DNA of 64,000 bases from Flavonifractor sp. AGMB03687. GTDB lineage: Bacteria > Bacillota > Clostridia > Oscillospirales > Oscillospiraceae. Made by a program: the position numbers and the translations under genes. The stretch covers positions 1 through 64,000 of the forward strand of contig NZ_JADKZI010000007.1 in the NCBI RefSeq assembly GCF_017811815.1. Reading direction: 5' to 3'. Position 1 is the first letter of the stretch; every line of letters begins with the position of its first letter. Positions 24,991 through 33,856 of the stretch are shown here, piece by piece. A model generated the notes under the pieces. It was not told the DNA's origin. It did not search any database and saw only the letters and a list, made by a program, of their open reading frames with translations.

Positions 24991-25836
24991 TTATTTCAAG
25001 TTCAAGATTTCACGGGCCTCGTCGGGAGTGGCGACCTTCTTGCCAAATTCCTCGATGACCCGGCGGGCACGCTCTACAAACTGGACGTTGCTCTCAGCCA
25101 GCACACCCTTGGTGTACATCACGTTGTCCTCCATGCCCACGCGGATGTGGCCGCCCAGAGCCACAGCGCCGTACAGCATGGTGAGGGCGGAGTGGCCCAC
25201 ACCGAAGCAGCTCCAGGTAGAGCCGGGGCACAGGGACTCCATGGTCTCCTTCATAAAGATCAGGTTCTTCATGGTGCCGGGAATGCCGTTGGCACAGCCC
25301 ATGCAGAACTGGAAGTGGAGAGGAGCCTTGAGCACACCCTTTTTCAGGTAGTACTGGGCGTTGGCAATCATGCCGGGGTCAAAGGCCTCAATCTCCGGCT
25401 TGATGTTGTTGTCCTGCATGATCTTACCCAGCTTTTCCAGGAAAGCGGGCGGATTGAGGAACAGGCCACTGTGCATCCAGTTCATGGAACCGCAGTCGTA
25501 GGAGGCCATCTCAGGGCGGAGCTCCACGATGTGCTCATAGCGGCACTCCTCATTGGGGAAGGAGGCAGCGCCGGAGGTGGTCATATTCAGAATGATATCG
25601 CAATCGGGATGGTTGCCCCGCAGCAGCTCCACCGTCTCGCGGAATTTGTCCTTATCCATGGCGCCGTTGCCTTCATCGTCACGCATATGCATGTGGGCAA
25701 TGGCGGCGCCCGCCTTCCAGCAGGCATAGATGTCCTCTGCGATCTCCGCAGGGGTCATGGGCACGTTGGGGTTGTTTTCCTTCTTGGGCCACGCACCGGT
25801 GGTGGCCACGGTAATAATGGTCTTATCCTGACTCAT
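24991..25836 (-). CDS. Beta-keto acid cleavage enzyme (BKACE, DUF849)
   Basis: Cleaves a beta-keto acid with acetyl-CoA to give a CoA ester and acetoacetate. 281 residues from the ATG at 25836 (GGAGGAACGGAAC upstream). The zinc ligands HxH lie in AIAHMHMRDD (about 47-49) and a Glu in the C-terminal part. Known members act on 3-keto-5-aminohexanoate (lysine fermentation) and dehydrocarnitine. No lysine mutase genes are nearby, and a carnitine-dehydrogenase-like gene lies at 30643, so the substrate remains open. First gene of the operon with abfD, behind the sigma-54 promoter at 25904. Confidence 0.9.
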   Translation of the reverse strand: MSQDKTIITVATTGAWPKKENNPNVPMTPAEIAEDIYACWKAGAAIAHMHMRDDEGNGAMDKDKFRETVELLRGNHPDCDIILNMTTSGAASFPNEECRYEHIVELRPEMASYDCGSMNWMHSGLFLNPPAFLEKLGKIMQDNNIKPEIEAFDPGMIANAQYYLKKGVLKAPLHFQFCMGCANGIPGTMKNLIFMKETMESLCPGSTWSCFGVGHSALTMLYGAVALGGHIRVGMEDNVMYTKGVLAESNVQFVERARRVIEEFGKKVATPDEAREILNLK

Positions 25837-25903
25837 GTTCCGTTCCTCCTTCAAATCCTGTATCCGTCCTCTGGGGGCGGATTTTATCACGCCTTGAAAA
25901 AGA

Positions 25904-25919
25904 AGCAAAACTCATGCCA
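25904..25919 (-). promoter_or_regulatory. Sigma-54 promoter of the BKACE-abfD operon
   Basis: TGGCATGAGTTTTGCT on the minus strand: GG and GC at the required 12-bp offset, near the consensus TGGCAC-N5-TTGC. Confidence 0.85.
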
Positions 25920-25968
25920 ATTTGTTTCCCGCTTCCCTGCTGGATTCCCCGCCTTTCTTCCCTTAGTT

Positions 25969-26019
25969 ATTGCATTTTTGAAACAGGCATGCCTGCTCGC
26001 GCCGTTTCCTTGTTGCAGT
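25969..26019. promoter_or_regulatory. Two activator dyads shared by divergent sigma-54 promoters
   Basis: ATTGCA-TTTT-TGAAAC (25969-25984) and GTTTCC-TTGT-TGCAGT (26004-26019), each a 16-bp dyad of the form GTTKCM-N4-TGCAAC. The left dyad is centred 59 bp from the -24 GG of the minus promoter and the right one 67 bp from that of the plus promoter, an enhancer position for both. Confidence 0.7.
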
Positions 26020-26076
26020 TCTGCATCATCATGGGATTTAACCCGGTTGTTTTGTCCATAAGCCCCTCAAGATTGT

Positions 26077-26092
26077 TGGCATCCGGTTTGCA
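26077..26092 (+). promoter_or_regulatory. Sigma-54 promoter of the thiolase operon
   Basis: TGGCATCCGGTTTGCA with the correct GG/GC spacing, 50 bp before the thiolase start. Confidence 0.85.
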
Positions 26093-26142
26093 GTTTGTAT
26101 CCGCAGAACCAATCTCACCCCAATTCGAGAGGAGCTATCTGT

Positions 26143-27321
26143 ATGAACCATGTTGCAATCGTAGCCGCCTGCCGTACCCCCATCGGCACCATTGGCGGCC
26201 AGTTCAAGACCCTGACCGCTCTGGACCTGTCCATTCCGGTGATGCAGGCGCTGGTCCAGCGCTCCGGCGTGGACCCCACCCTTATTGATGATGTGATCTG
26301 GGGCTGCAACTACCAGCGTACGTATCTGGAAAACAACCTGGCCCGTGTGGCCGCCATCAAGGCCGGCCTGCCCGACAGCGTCCCCGGCATTACCGTCCAC
26401 CGCAACTGCACCTCCTCCATGTCCTCCATCCAGCTGGGCTTTTACCAGATCATGGCCGGGGAGGCTAAGTGCATCATGGCCGGCGGCGCCGACTGCATGA
26501 GCGCCGCTCCCTTTATGGTCTTTGACGCCCGCTACGGCAAGAAGTACGGCCATATGGAGCTGCGGGATTCCATGTGGGACTCCCTGACCAATTTGGGCGT
26601 GGGTCCCGCCATGGGCATCACCGCCGAGAATGTGGCCGATGTCTACGGTGTCACCCGGGAGGATATGGATCGGTATGCGCTCCACTCCCAGCAGCGTGCC
26701 GCCGCCGCCATCGACTCCGGCAAGTTTGAGGAGGAGATCATCCCCATCACCGTCCACAGCAAAAAGGGCGACACCGTCATCACCACCGATGAGCACGTCC
26801 GCCGGGATACCACCCTGGAGAAGCTGGCCAAGCTGAAGCCCACCTTCAAGGCCGATGGCCGGGTCACCGCCGGCAACGCCTCCGGTATGAATGACGCCTC
26901 CTCCGGCGTGCTTCTGATGGAAGAGGAACTGGCCAAGAAGCTGGGCCTGCCCATCCTGGCCCGCGTGGTGGCCACCGCCACCACCGGCGTCTCCCCCGAC
27001 CTGATGGGTATCGGCCCCATCAGCGCCACCCAGAAGACGTTGGAAAAGGCCGGCCTCACCGTGGACGATATCAACCTGTTTGAGATCAACGAGGCCTTTG
27101 CGGCTCAGTGCGTGGCCTGCCAGCGGGAGCTTGGTATCGACGAGGACAAGCTGAATGTCAACGGCGGCGGCATCTCCCTGGGTCACCCCGTAGGCGCCAC
27201 CGGCAGCCGTCTGGTGGTTACACTGCTCCACGAGCTGAAGCGCCGGGGCGGCAAGTACGGCCTGGCTACTCTGTGCGCCGGCGGCGGCATGGGTACCGCG
27301 GTCCTCATCGAGATGGTCTGA
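26143..27321 (+). CDS. Acetyl-CoA acetyltransferase (thiolase)
   Basis: 392 residues from the ATG at 26143 (GAGAGGAG upstream). It condenses or cleaves acetoacetyl-CoA/acetyl-CoA or longer 3-ketoacyl-CoA. The nucleophilic Cys is in HRNCTSSMSS (relatives have N-x-C-x-S), followed by MAGGADCMS; the second block is NEAFAAQ, then GGGISLGHPVGATGSR with the catalytic His and CAGGGMG with the second Cys. Probably handles the acetoacetate-derived CoA ester produced next to the BKACE reaction. First gene of the operon with the iron alcohol dehydrogenase. Confidence 0.93.
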   Translation: MNHVAIVAACRTPIGTIGGQFKTLTALDLSIPVMQALVQRSGVDPTLIDDVIWGCNYQRTYLENNLARVAAIKAGLPDSVPGITVHRNCTSSMSSIQLGFYQIMAGEAKCIMAGGADCMSAAPFMVFDARYGKKYGHMELRDSMWDSLTNLGVGPAMGITAENVADVYGVTREDMDRYALHSQQRAAAAIDSGKFEEEIIPITVHSKKGDTVITTDEHVRRDTTLEKLAKLKPTFKADGRVTAGNASGMNDASSGVLLMEEELAKKLGLPILARVVATATTGVSPDLMGIGPISATQKTLEKAGLTVDDINLFEINEAFAAQCVACQRELGIDEDKLNVNGGGISLGHPVGATGSRLVVTLLHELKRRGGKYGLATLCAGGGMGTAVLIEMV

Positions 27322-27334
27322 TTGTGATACCGCT

Positions 27335-28501
27335 ATGAAAAACTTTACTTTTTCCTTCCCCACTCAGGTGATCTTTGGCCGGGATGCAGAAAACCGCGTG
27401 GGGGAGCTCTCTGCCCCCTTTGGTCCCAACGTCATGCTGCTCTACGGCAGCGACCGTATCAAGCGCAGCGGTCTGCTGGACCGACTCACCGCCGACCTGG
27501 AAGCCCACGGCCTGACGGTCACCCTCTTCGGAGGCATCCAGGAGAATCCGGTCCTCTCCAAAGCGGAGGAGGGGCGGCGGCTGGCCAAGGAAAAAAAGAT
27601 CACCCTCCTGCTGGCCGTGGGCGGCGGCAGCGTCATTGACACCGCCAAGGCCGTCAGCCTGGGGGCCAAAAACAGCGTCCCCCTGTGGGAACTCTATGGC
27701 GGCAAGGCCAGAGCCCAGCGTGCCCTGCCCATCGGCGTCGTCCTTACCACCGCTGCCACTGCCAGCGAGGCCAACGGGGTCTCCGTCCTCTGCCACGACG
27801 TGCTACACGAAAAGGTGGCTCTAGATGAGCCCCTGACCTGCCCCCGCTTTGCCCTGATGGACCCGGTCCTCACCTATACGCTGCCGCCTCGGCAGACCGC
27901 CTCCTGCGCGGTGGATATTTTCTCCCACGCCTTTGAGCGCTACTTCCACAAGGGGCAGCAGGGCACCCTCCGCAGTCAGATGTGCGCGGCGGTCATGCGC
28001 ACGGTGATTGCAGAACTGCCCCGAGCGTTGGAGCACCCCGACAGCTACGACGCCCGCAGCCAGCTCATGTGGGCTGCTACCGTGGCACACAGCGATATGC
28101 TGGGCTTTGAAGGGGATTTCGCCTGTCATGCCCTCTCTCATATCTTCACCACCGAGCTTGGGCTGCCCCACGGCGTAGCTCTTGGCATCCTGATGACCGC
28201 CTGGTGCAAGTACATGCTTACAGACGAAACCCAAGCCATCGCCGACTTTTCCACCCTGGTGTGGCAGGTACCCTCCTGTCCCAGCCAGATCCAGACCGCC
28301 CAAAATGGCATCTCCGCCTTTCAGGACTTCCTCTGCTCTGCAGGCCTGCCGGTCACCCTCCGAGAGGCCGGTCTGGGGGATGTGTCCATCGAGCATCTGG
28401 CCTGGCTGGCCCTCCCCAACCGTGAAGGCTCCCTAGGCGGCAACTTCCGCCCGCTGGACTATGATGCAGTGGTCAGCCTGTTGCAGCTGGCCCGGGGTTG
28501 A
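27335..28501 (+). CDS. Iron-containing alcohol dehydrogenase
   Basis: 388 residues, type III ADH. The NAD-binding motif is AVGGGSVIDTAKAV (about 91-104); metal ligands lie in ASCAVDIFSHAFE and FACHALSHIF...GLPHGVALG. The family includes 4-hydroxybutyrate, butanol and propanediol dehydrogenases. In context, 4-hydroxybutyrate/succinate semialdehyde or a related omega-hydroxy acid is plausible. It starts 13 bp after the thiolase stop with a weak ribosome site, so it depends on the operon. It ends at a strong bidirectional terminator. Confidence 0.88.
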   Translation: MKNFTFSFPTQVIFGRDAENRVGELSAPFGPNVMLLYGSDRIKRSGLLDRLTADLEAHGLTVTLFGGIQENPVLSKAEEGRRLAKEKKITLLLAVGGGSVIDTAKAVSLGAKNSVPLWELYGGKARAQRALPIGVVLTTAATASEANGVSVLCHDVLHEKVALDEPLTCPRFALMDPVLTYTLPPRQTASCAVDIFSHAFERYFHKGQQGTLRSQMCAAVMRTVIAELPRALEHPDSYDARSQLMWAATVAHSDMLGFEGDFACHALSHIFTTELGLPHGVALGILMTAWCKYMLTDETQAIADFSTLVWQVPSCPSQIQTAQNGISAFQDFLCSAGLPVTLREAGLGDVSIEHLAWLALPNREGSLGGNFRPLDYDAVVSLLQLARG

Positions 28502-28510
28502 TTTCCTCTC

Positions 28511-28558
28511 AATAACGCCAAAGGCCGTCGAATAAATTCGACGGCCTTTGGCGTTATT
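28511..28558. terminator. Bidirectional terminator, dehydrogenase / sigma-54 activator
   Basis: Perfect 23-bp stem (28511-28533 with 28536-28558) with a tiny loop, between converging genes. Confidence 0.85.
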
Positions 28559-28559
28559 C

Positions 28560-30137
28560 TTAGCTTCTGCGGTTCTCATAATCAATTCCATATTGTTTGA
28601 TCTTTCTGCTGATGGTAGAAGCATTGATGTTCAATCTCTTACTGGCATCCCGCAGGTTAGAGGACTCCTTTAGGACCTGCTCCAGAAGTTGCTTTTCAAA
28701 GCCTGCAACTGCGGTATTGAAGTCCATACCATCTGCCAAAACAACTTCAGGCTCCTCTGGTGGAGTTTCCACTACTACATCCTCAGGCTCGGCAGGCTGC
28801 GTTTCCACACTCTTCTCCGAAACATTCAGCAATCCTCTAAGCACATCGTCCGCAATTTGTCCAACGCCAGAACTGCACAGGATCAAGTATTCCATTACAT
28901 TCTCCAGCTCTCGGATATTACCCGGCCAGGAATAGCGTTTCATATAACTAATCTGCCACTCACTCAAACTAAACAGGCGATCATATTTTTTGGTAAAACG
29001 CTGGATAAAGTGTTCACACAGGGCTTCAAAATCGCTCATTCTCTGCCGCAGTGCCGGTACCGCAATGGGGATTACGTTGAGCCGGTAGTAAAGGTCCTGA
29101 CGGAAGCTTCCCTCCGCCACCTTCTTTTTCAGATCCGCATTGGTCAGCGCCAGGAAACGGATATCCAGCTTGATGGGACGGGTACCGCCGATGCGGGTGA
29201 TTTCCTGAGACTGTATGGCCCGCAGCAATTTGACCTGCAGGTCCATAGGCATGTCGCCAATCTCATCCAGCATCAGTGTGCCGTGGTTGGCATATTCAAA
29301 CAGGCCAACCTTGCCCTTGGCATTGGCTCCGGTGAAGGCCCCTTTCTCATATCCAAAGAGCTCCGACTCCAACAGATGCCCTGGAATTGAGGCGCAGTTG
29401 ATCTTTACATAGGGCTTATCCTTCCGCAGGCTGCGGCGGTATATCTCATCTGCCACCACCTCCTTGCCTACACCAGATTCACCGGTAATCAGCACCGATG
29501 CATCGGTGGGGGCCACCCGGTCCAGCAGCGCGTCAATCTGCTTCAGAGAGCCGTATTTTCCTACCATACCCTCCGATAGATGCTTGTCCGAGTCGGTAGT
29601 AATGGACTTTGGATGGATGGCGTTAATCTCCTTGACAAAGGCCTCAAAATCCTCCTGCAACGAGCTGAGCGTCACAATGGGCCGGCTACAGGCCACTACC
29701 TGGCGCAAGCTGCCATCCGACTTGAAGATTGGCGTCCCCACCACATAGCCCACCAGCGGTGCCTCTTTTTTATAGGTCGTCGACAAGCGGAATGCACTCT
29801 TTTTGCCCTCCAGTACGCTGGTCACCGCACCGCCGGTAAACAGCTTGTCTTCACCAATCAGCGTGTGTATATCCCGCTCCAGAACCTCCTCCTCTGTAAT
29901 CCCGGTATTACGGGTATAAGCGGGGTTAATATACAGCACCGTTCCTTTTTCATCGGTAATCAGAATACTGTCATCCAGACAGTCTACCACTTCTTTAAAA
30001 TCAATCCCCCGATCGTGAAATGTCTCCAGCCGTCTGTCAATCTCCTTCAACTGCTCTATTAACTCGGGATGACGGCTTTGCTCTATAACCTGTCTGAGCA
30101 ACTGCCGTACCTCTCGAATCGCCGAATATTGATTCAT
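28560..30137 (-). CDS. PAS-domain sigma-54-dependent transcriptional activator
   Basis: 525 residues. The N-terminus has a coiled helix then a PAS domain (about 48-150: LDDSILITDEKGTVLYINPAYTRNTGITEEE). The AAA+ domain (about 190-415) has Walker A GESGVGKE, the sigma-54 contact loop GAFTGA and Walker B LMLDEIGD. The C-terminus is a Fis-type helix-turn-helix (NLRDASKRLNINASTISRKIKQYG). No response-regulator receiver is present, so it senses a ligand directly, perhaps the imported substrate. It sits among four sigma-54 promoters that carry matching upstream dyads and is the obvious activator of all of them. Confidence 0.94.
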   Translation of the reverse strand: MNQYSAIREVRQLLRQVIEQSRHPELIEQLKEIDRRLETFHDRGIDFKEVVDCLDDSILITDEKGTVLYINPAYTRNTGITEEEVLERDIHTLIGEDKLFTGGAVTSVLEGKKSAFRLSTTYKKEAPLVGYVVGTPIFKSDGSLRQVVACSRPIVTLSSLQEDFEAFVKEINAIHPKSITTDSDKHLSEGMVGKYGSLKQIDALLDRVAPTDASVLITGESGVGKEVVADEIYRRSLRKDKPYVKINCASIPGHLLESELFGYEKGAFTGANAKGKVGLFEYANHGTLMLDEIGDMPMDLQVKLLRAIQSQEITRIGGTRPIKLDIRFLALTNADLKKKVAEGSFRQDLYYRLNVIPIAVPALRQRMSDFEALCEHFIQRFTKKYDRLFSLSEWQISYMKRYSWPGNIRELENVMEYLILCSSGVGQIADDVLRGLLNVSEKSVETQPAEPEDVVVETPPEEPEVVLADGMDFNTAVAGFEKQLLEQVLKESSNLRDASKRLNINASTISRKIKQYGIDYENRRS

Positions 30138-30557
30138 TTTGTTTCTCCTTTATCCATCTTTCCCGTTCAGGCAATCATGCTTTCTGCAGCACGCTTCTTC
30201 GGAAAATCAGCACTTTAGTTCCTATCGTCTCCTTACACTATGATCAATCATTGAAATCAGGGTTGCAATCAAGAACCAATCTGCGGTCTGGTTCTTATGT
30301 TCCTTTGATTTAACAATATTATAACTTGTGTGTCAATGTTTCACAAAAAATAGTGTACCCACATAAATATGCCACACAATTCATTTATTCCAAGAGTGCA
30401 AGTCGCATGCCATCTCATATGTTGCCAATACCCATACCGCCGGATATGTCTGTTGCATTTTTGCAATTCTATCCTTTTTATTTTGCTACATATGTTTCCA
30501 TTTTGCAACGCTTCCCTAAAATTTTCTACCCATAGCCCCTGTTGTGGCCAAAATTTC
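30138..30557. other. Intergenic region between the activator and the dehydrogenase, with paired activator dyads
   Basis: AT-rich, no gene. It contains GTTGCA-TTTT-TGCAAT (30452-30467) and GTTTCC-ATTT-TGCAAC (30494-30509). The right dyad is centred 58 bp before the -24 GG of the sigma-54 promoter at 30558. A promoter for the activator gene should also lie here, but no strong sigma-A box was found. Confidence 0.7.
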
Positions 30558-30573
30558 TGGCACGCGGTTTGCT
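30558..30573 (+). promoter_or_regulatory. Sigma-54 promoter of the 3-hydroxyacyl dehydrogenase gene
   Basis: TGGCACGCGGTTTGCT, an almost perfect -24/-12 match (TGGCACG-N4-TTGC). Confidence 0.9.
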
Positions 30574-30642
30574 ATATTCTCTGAGCAAGGACGCAATCAA
30601 TCGCGACGCCCTGGATACCAACAAAGAAATGAGGAAAGTGAC

Positions 30643-31548
30643 ATGGGCAATATCAAAGCAGTTTTTGTAGGCACCGGTATGATCGGAGCCGGCTTGGCTG
30701 CCAACGCCATGCTGAACGGTTATGAAACGGTTCTTTACGATGTGGTGCCTCCGGAGAAGATGCGCCAGAACATCAGCCACATTCTGGACATTTTGGTGGA
30801 GGCCGGTGCCGCCACCCGGGAGCAGGCTGACGCCGCCCTGAACGCCTGCCAGTTCTCCAACGACCTGGAATCCGCTGTGAGGGGCGCTGATTTTGTACAG
30901 GAGTGTATTCCCGAACGGCTGGAACTGAAGAAATCCACCTACGCCACCATCCAGAAGGTCACCGGCCCCGACGCCATCATCTGCAGCTCCACCTCCAAGC
31001 TCTTCCCCACCAAGCTGCAGGATGGCGCGCTCTATCCCCAGTCCATTCTGGTAGGCCATCCCTACAATCCCTCCTACCTGCTGCCCCTGATCGAGCTGTG
31101 CGGCGGCGAGCAGACCGCCCCCGAGGCAATCGAAAAGGCCAAGGAGATCTATACCGGCATGGGTAAGGTGGCTGTGGTCTGTAAGAAGGAGATCTACGGC
31201 TTTATCGTCAATCGCCTGTCCTGGGCCGCCCTTGATGCTGCCAAGGAGTGTGTACGTGACGGTGTCTGTTCCGTAGAGGACATGGACAAGGCCATTATGT
31301 TTGGCCCTGGCATGCGCATGGCGGTCACCGGTCAGCTGCTCACCATCAGCTTGGGCGTGGACGGCGGCTTCCGGGCCATTGCCGAAAAGTACGGCGAGGA
31401 ACCCACCCCCTGGAACGAAGTGTACGCTCAGGGCGTGGATGAAGAAATCGCCAACCGTGACCCCTCCATGGGTAACACCATTGAGGGCGTGTGTAAATTC
31501 CGGGACCACGCTTTTGCCGAGCTGCTCAAACTCCACAAGCTTCTCTAA
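30643..31548 (+). CDS. 3-Hydroxyacyl-CoA / L-carnitine-type dehydrogenase
   Basis: 301 residues from the ATG at 30643 (GAGGAAAG upstream). The Rossmann motif is FVGTGMIGAGLAA (about 7-19), followed by the NAD-binding acidic turn YDVVPPE. A central motif is VGHPYNPSYLLPLIELCGG, closer to L-carnitine and L-gulonate 3-dehydrogenases (HPFNP-type) than to butyryl-CoA dehydrogenases. The C-terminal helical domain is complete. It would oxidise a beta-hydroxy acid to a beta-keto acid, precisely the kind of substrate BKACE cleaves. Sigma-54 promoter immediately upstream. Confidence 0.88.
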   Translation: MGNIKAVFVGTGMIGAGLAANAMLNGYETVLYDVVPPEKMRQNISHILDILVEAGAATREQADAALNACQFSNDLESAVRGADFVQECIPERLELKKSTYATIQKVTGPDAIICSSTSKLFPTKLQDGALYPQSILVGHPYNPSYLLPLIELCGGEQTAPEAIEKAKEIYTGMGKVAVVCKKEIYGFIVNRLSWAALDAAKECVRDGVCSVEDMDKAIMFGPGMRMAVTGQLLTISLGVDGGFRAIAEKYGEEPTPWNEVYAQGVDEEIANRDPSMGNTIEGVCKFRDHAFAELLKLHKLL

Positions 31549-31564
31549 GCCTTTGCTGTGCTCT

Positions 31565-31610
31565 GTTTCAATTTTGCAACAGTCATCCAACTTTGTATTA
31601 TTTCTGCAAC
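31565..31610. promoter_or_regulatory. Activator dyads upstream of the cyclase-TRAP operon
   Basis: GTTTCA-ATTT-TGCAAC (31565-31580) and GTATTA-TTTC-TGCAAC (31595-31610). The right one, half-conserved, is centred 58 bp before the -24 GG of the promoter at 31659. Confidence 0.65.
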
Positions 31611-31658
31611 AAATTTACGCTATACCCCCCATTTTCACCCAAAATCCCCCTCTTTATT

Positions 31659-31674
31659 TGGCATGTAGATTGCT
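31659..31674 (+). promoter_or_regulatory. Sigma-54 promoter of the cyclase-TRAP operon
   Basis: TGGCATGTAGATTGCT with correct GG/GC spacing; a leader of about 140 nt follows. Confidence 0.85.
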
Positions 31675-31824
31675 TTAGTATATAACCATAAGCGTGGTTT
31701 TACCAACAGCACACAGGAAAAGCCTAGCTTGCACCCCCCAGTTACAGCTTTCTAAAAGGTAGTCCATTGCTTATGTCCGGCCTGGATCAACAGATCCAAA
31801 TCTAATCGATAAGGAGTCTTTATT

Positions 31825-32643
31825 ATGAGTAAGACCGTACTTGTTGACCTGTCCCACCCCTTTGGCCGCGGCAATCCCCTGTGGCCCTCCAACGGCGATT
31901 TCCACATCGACCGTGTGCAGCATATGCCCATGCATTATCGTCTGCTGCAGACCTTCAATGACTTCCACATGCACAACTCCACCCACGCCGACTCTCCCTC
32001 TCATGTGATCCCCGAGGGTGCCTTTACCCACGAGCTGCCCCTGGAGAACTACTACGGCCCCGCTGTCTGCCTGGACATCCCCAAGAAGCACTGGGAGCTC
32101 ATTACCGTTGAGGACATCGAGAAGGCCGCTGCCAAGGTTGAAGGCGGCATCCAGGAGGGCGACTGGGTCCTCATCTGCACCGGCATGAACAAGCGCTGGG
32201 GCGAGAACGACGACTATTTCATGTACTCCCCCGGCATGTCCATCGAGGGTGCCCACTGGCTGGTGGACCACAAGGTCAAGGGCGTCGGCTTCGACCTGCA
32301 GGCTCTGGACCACATCCTCTACACCTACGCCGCTCAGCACGGCCCCGGACCCTACGTCCCCCGTATCGTGGACGAGTACAAGAAGGAGTTCGGCCATGAG
32401 CCCCTGGAGGACTTCCCCGAGTGGGAGCCCGTACACACCATCCTGCTGAGCAACAATGTCATGGGCATTGAAAATCTGGGCGGCGACATTGAGAAGGTCA
32501 AGGGTCAGCGCTTCACCTTCTGCGCCTTCCCCCTGCGCTGGTACATGGGTGACGGCACCATCGTCCGTGCCGTGGCTATGATTGACGAAGATAAAATCAA
32601 CAAGGATGTCCCCGATCGCGTTTATAAGTACGGCGTGTATTAA
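31825..32643 (+). CDS. Cyclase-family metal hydrolase, copy 1
   Basis: 272 residues of the PF04199 family (kynurenine formamidase, isatin hydrolase and related). The metal motif HMHNSTHADSPSH (about 50-62) corresponds to HxGTHxDxPxH, with Ser in place of Gly. Family members hydrolyse amide or lactam bonds, so the expected role here is to open a ring or amide of the imported compound. AAGGAGT precedes the ATG. First gene of the operon with the TRAP transporter. Its protein differs from copy 2 (35805) only at residue 2 (Ser or Gly). Confidence 0.88.
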   Translation: MSKTVLVDLSHPFGRGNPLWPSNGDFHIDRVQHMPMHYRLLQTFNDFHMHNSTHADSPSHVIPEGAFTHELPLENYYGPAVCLDIPKKHWELITVEDIEKAAAKVEGGIQEGDWVLICTGMNKRWGENDDYFMYSPGMSIEGAHWLVDHKVKGVGFDLQALDHILYTYAAQHGPGPYVPRIVDEYKKEFGHEPLEDFPEWEPVHTILLSNNVMGIENLGGDIEKVKGQRFTFCAFPLRWYMGDGTIVRAVAMIDEDKINKDVPDRVYKYGVY

Positions 32644-32693
32644 GATAATCGTTCACGCTGCACCAATGATAAATTGGGAGGGATATTTGAACC

Positions 32694-33800
32694 ATGAAGA
32701 AAAGAATCGCCTGTACGCTGCTGAGCACGCTGCTCGTTGGCCTCTTGCTGACCTCCTGTGGAAGCGGAGGCAAAACCGGCGGCAACGTTACGGAATCCGG
32801 TTATCCGACTATGGAGCTGATCGTCTCGGCCATTGACTCCCACGACAAGACCTCTGCCCACGAGATCGAGATCTTCACTGATCTGGTGACCGAGCGTTCC
32901 GGCGGTGCCATCACCTTCAAGGTTTTCTACGACAACCTGCTGGGTAAGGCTACCGACAACCTGAACACGCTCAGCTCCGGCATTGCCGACTTGGGTACAG
33001 TCTGTACCCTGTACACGCCCAGCAACCTGCCCCTGTCTCAGATCACCTACTGCATACCCTTCGCCCCCAGTGATCCCGCCATGGCCGCTGAGCTAATGTA
33101 TAAGGTGGCCGAGGAGTATCCCGAGTTCTATGAGGAATACGAAAAGAACAACGTGGTATGCCTGGGCTGGAAGGGCAATGAGCCCTACAAGCTGTACTCC
33201 AAGGCCCCCATTACCGACCTGTCCCAGATGGCCGGTATGAAGCTGACGCTGGGCGGTGTGTATTACATTCCCTGGTTCCAGTCCATTGACGCGGTGCCGG
33301 TAAACGCTCCCGCTGCCGACCTGTATCAGACCATTAAGACCGGTGTAGCCTCCGGTTCCTTCGTGTACGACAGCATTTACTGCAACTATAAGCTGTACGA
33401 GGTGGAGGACTACTGCCTGGAGGTGGGCCTGGGCGCCCGCAACAACAATGTGCTCTGCTTCAACAAGGACATGTGGGACTCCTTTGACGAGAAGACCCAG
33501 CAGCTTTTCCAGGAGTGCGCTGATGAGGCCATGGCCCAGTTCCAGGAGTGGCAGCAAGACGAGATGGACGGCTGGGTGCAGGAGATGCTGGACAACGGCG
33601 TTACCTTCAACACGCTCTCCGACGAGCTTAAGGAAGAGTGGGCCGAGACAGCTCTGGCCTACCAGGATACCCTCCAGATGTGGATCGACGAGGTCACCGC
33701 CCTGGGCTATGACGGCGCGGGCATCATGTCCGCCTACCTGAAGGCCGGCGAGGAGCTGGGCTATGAGTGGCACTTCGATACGACTCCCTACATTCAATAA
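32694..33800 (+). CDS. TRAP transporter solute-binding protein (DctP family), lipoprotein
   Basis: 368 residues. A lipoprotein signal (LLVGLLLTSC, Cys about 22) anchors it to the outer face of the membrane, as expected in a Gram-positive. The DctP fold follows, with the substrate-clamping region around residues 150-230. TRAP binding proteins usually take carboxylates; the conserved Arg expected for carboxylate binding is not obvious by eye. Ribosome site GGGAGGG. Operon with the small and large permease subunits. The binding protein is the first transporter gene. Confidence 0.9.
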   Translation: MKKRIACTLLSTLLVGLLLTSCGSGGKTGGNVTESGYPTMELIVSAIDSHDKTSAHEIEIFTDLVTERSGGAITFKVFYDNLLGKATDNLNTLSSGIADLGTVCTLYTPSNLPLSQITYCIPFAPSDPAMAAELMYKVAEEYPEFYEEYEKNNVVCLGWKGNEPYKLYSKAPITDLSQMAGMKLTLGGVYYIPWFQSIDAVPVNAPAADLYQTIKTGVASGSFVYDSIYCNYKLYEVEDYCLEVGLGARNNNVLCFNKDMWDSFDEKTQQLFQECADEAMAQFQEWQQDEMDGWVQEMLDNGVTFNTLSDELKEEWAETALAYQDTLQMWIDEVTALGYDGAGIMSAYLKAGEELGYEWHFDTTPYIQ

Positions 33801-33856
33801 CGCCTCTTCCCGCTGGACAAGCATTGAGGAAAGAATCTGAATTGAGGAGGAAAAGT

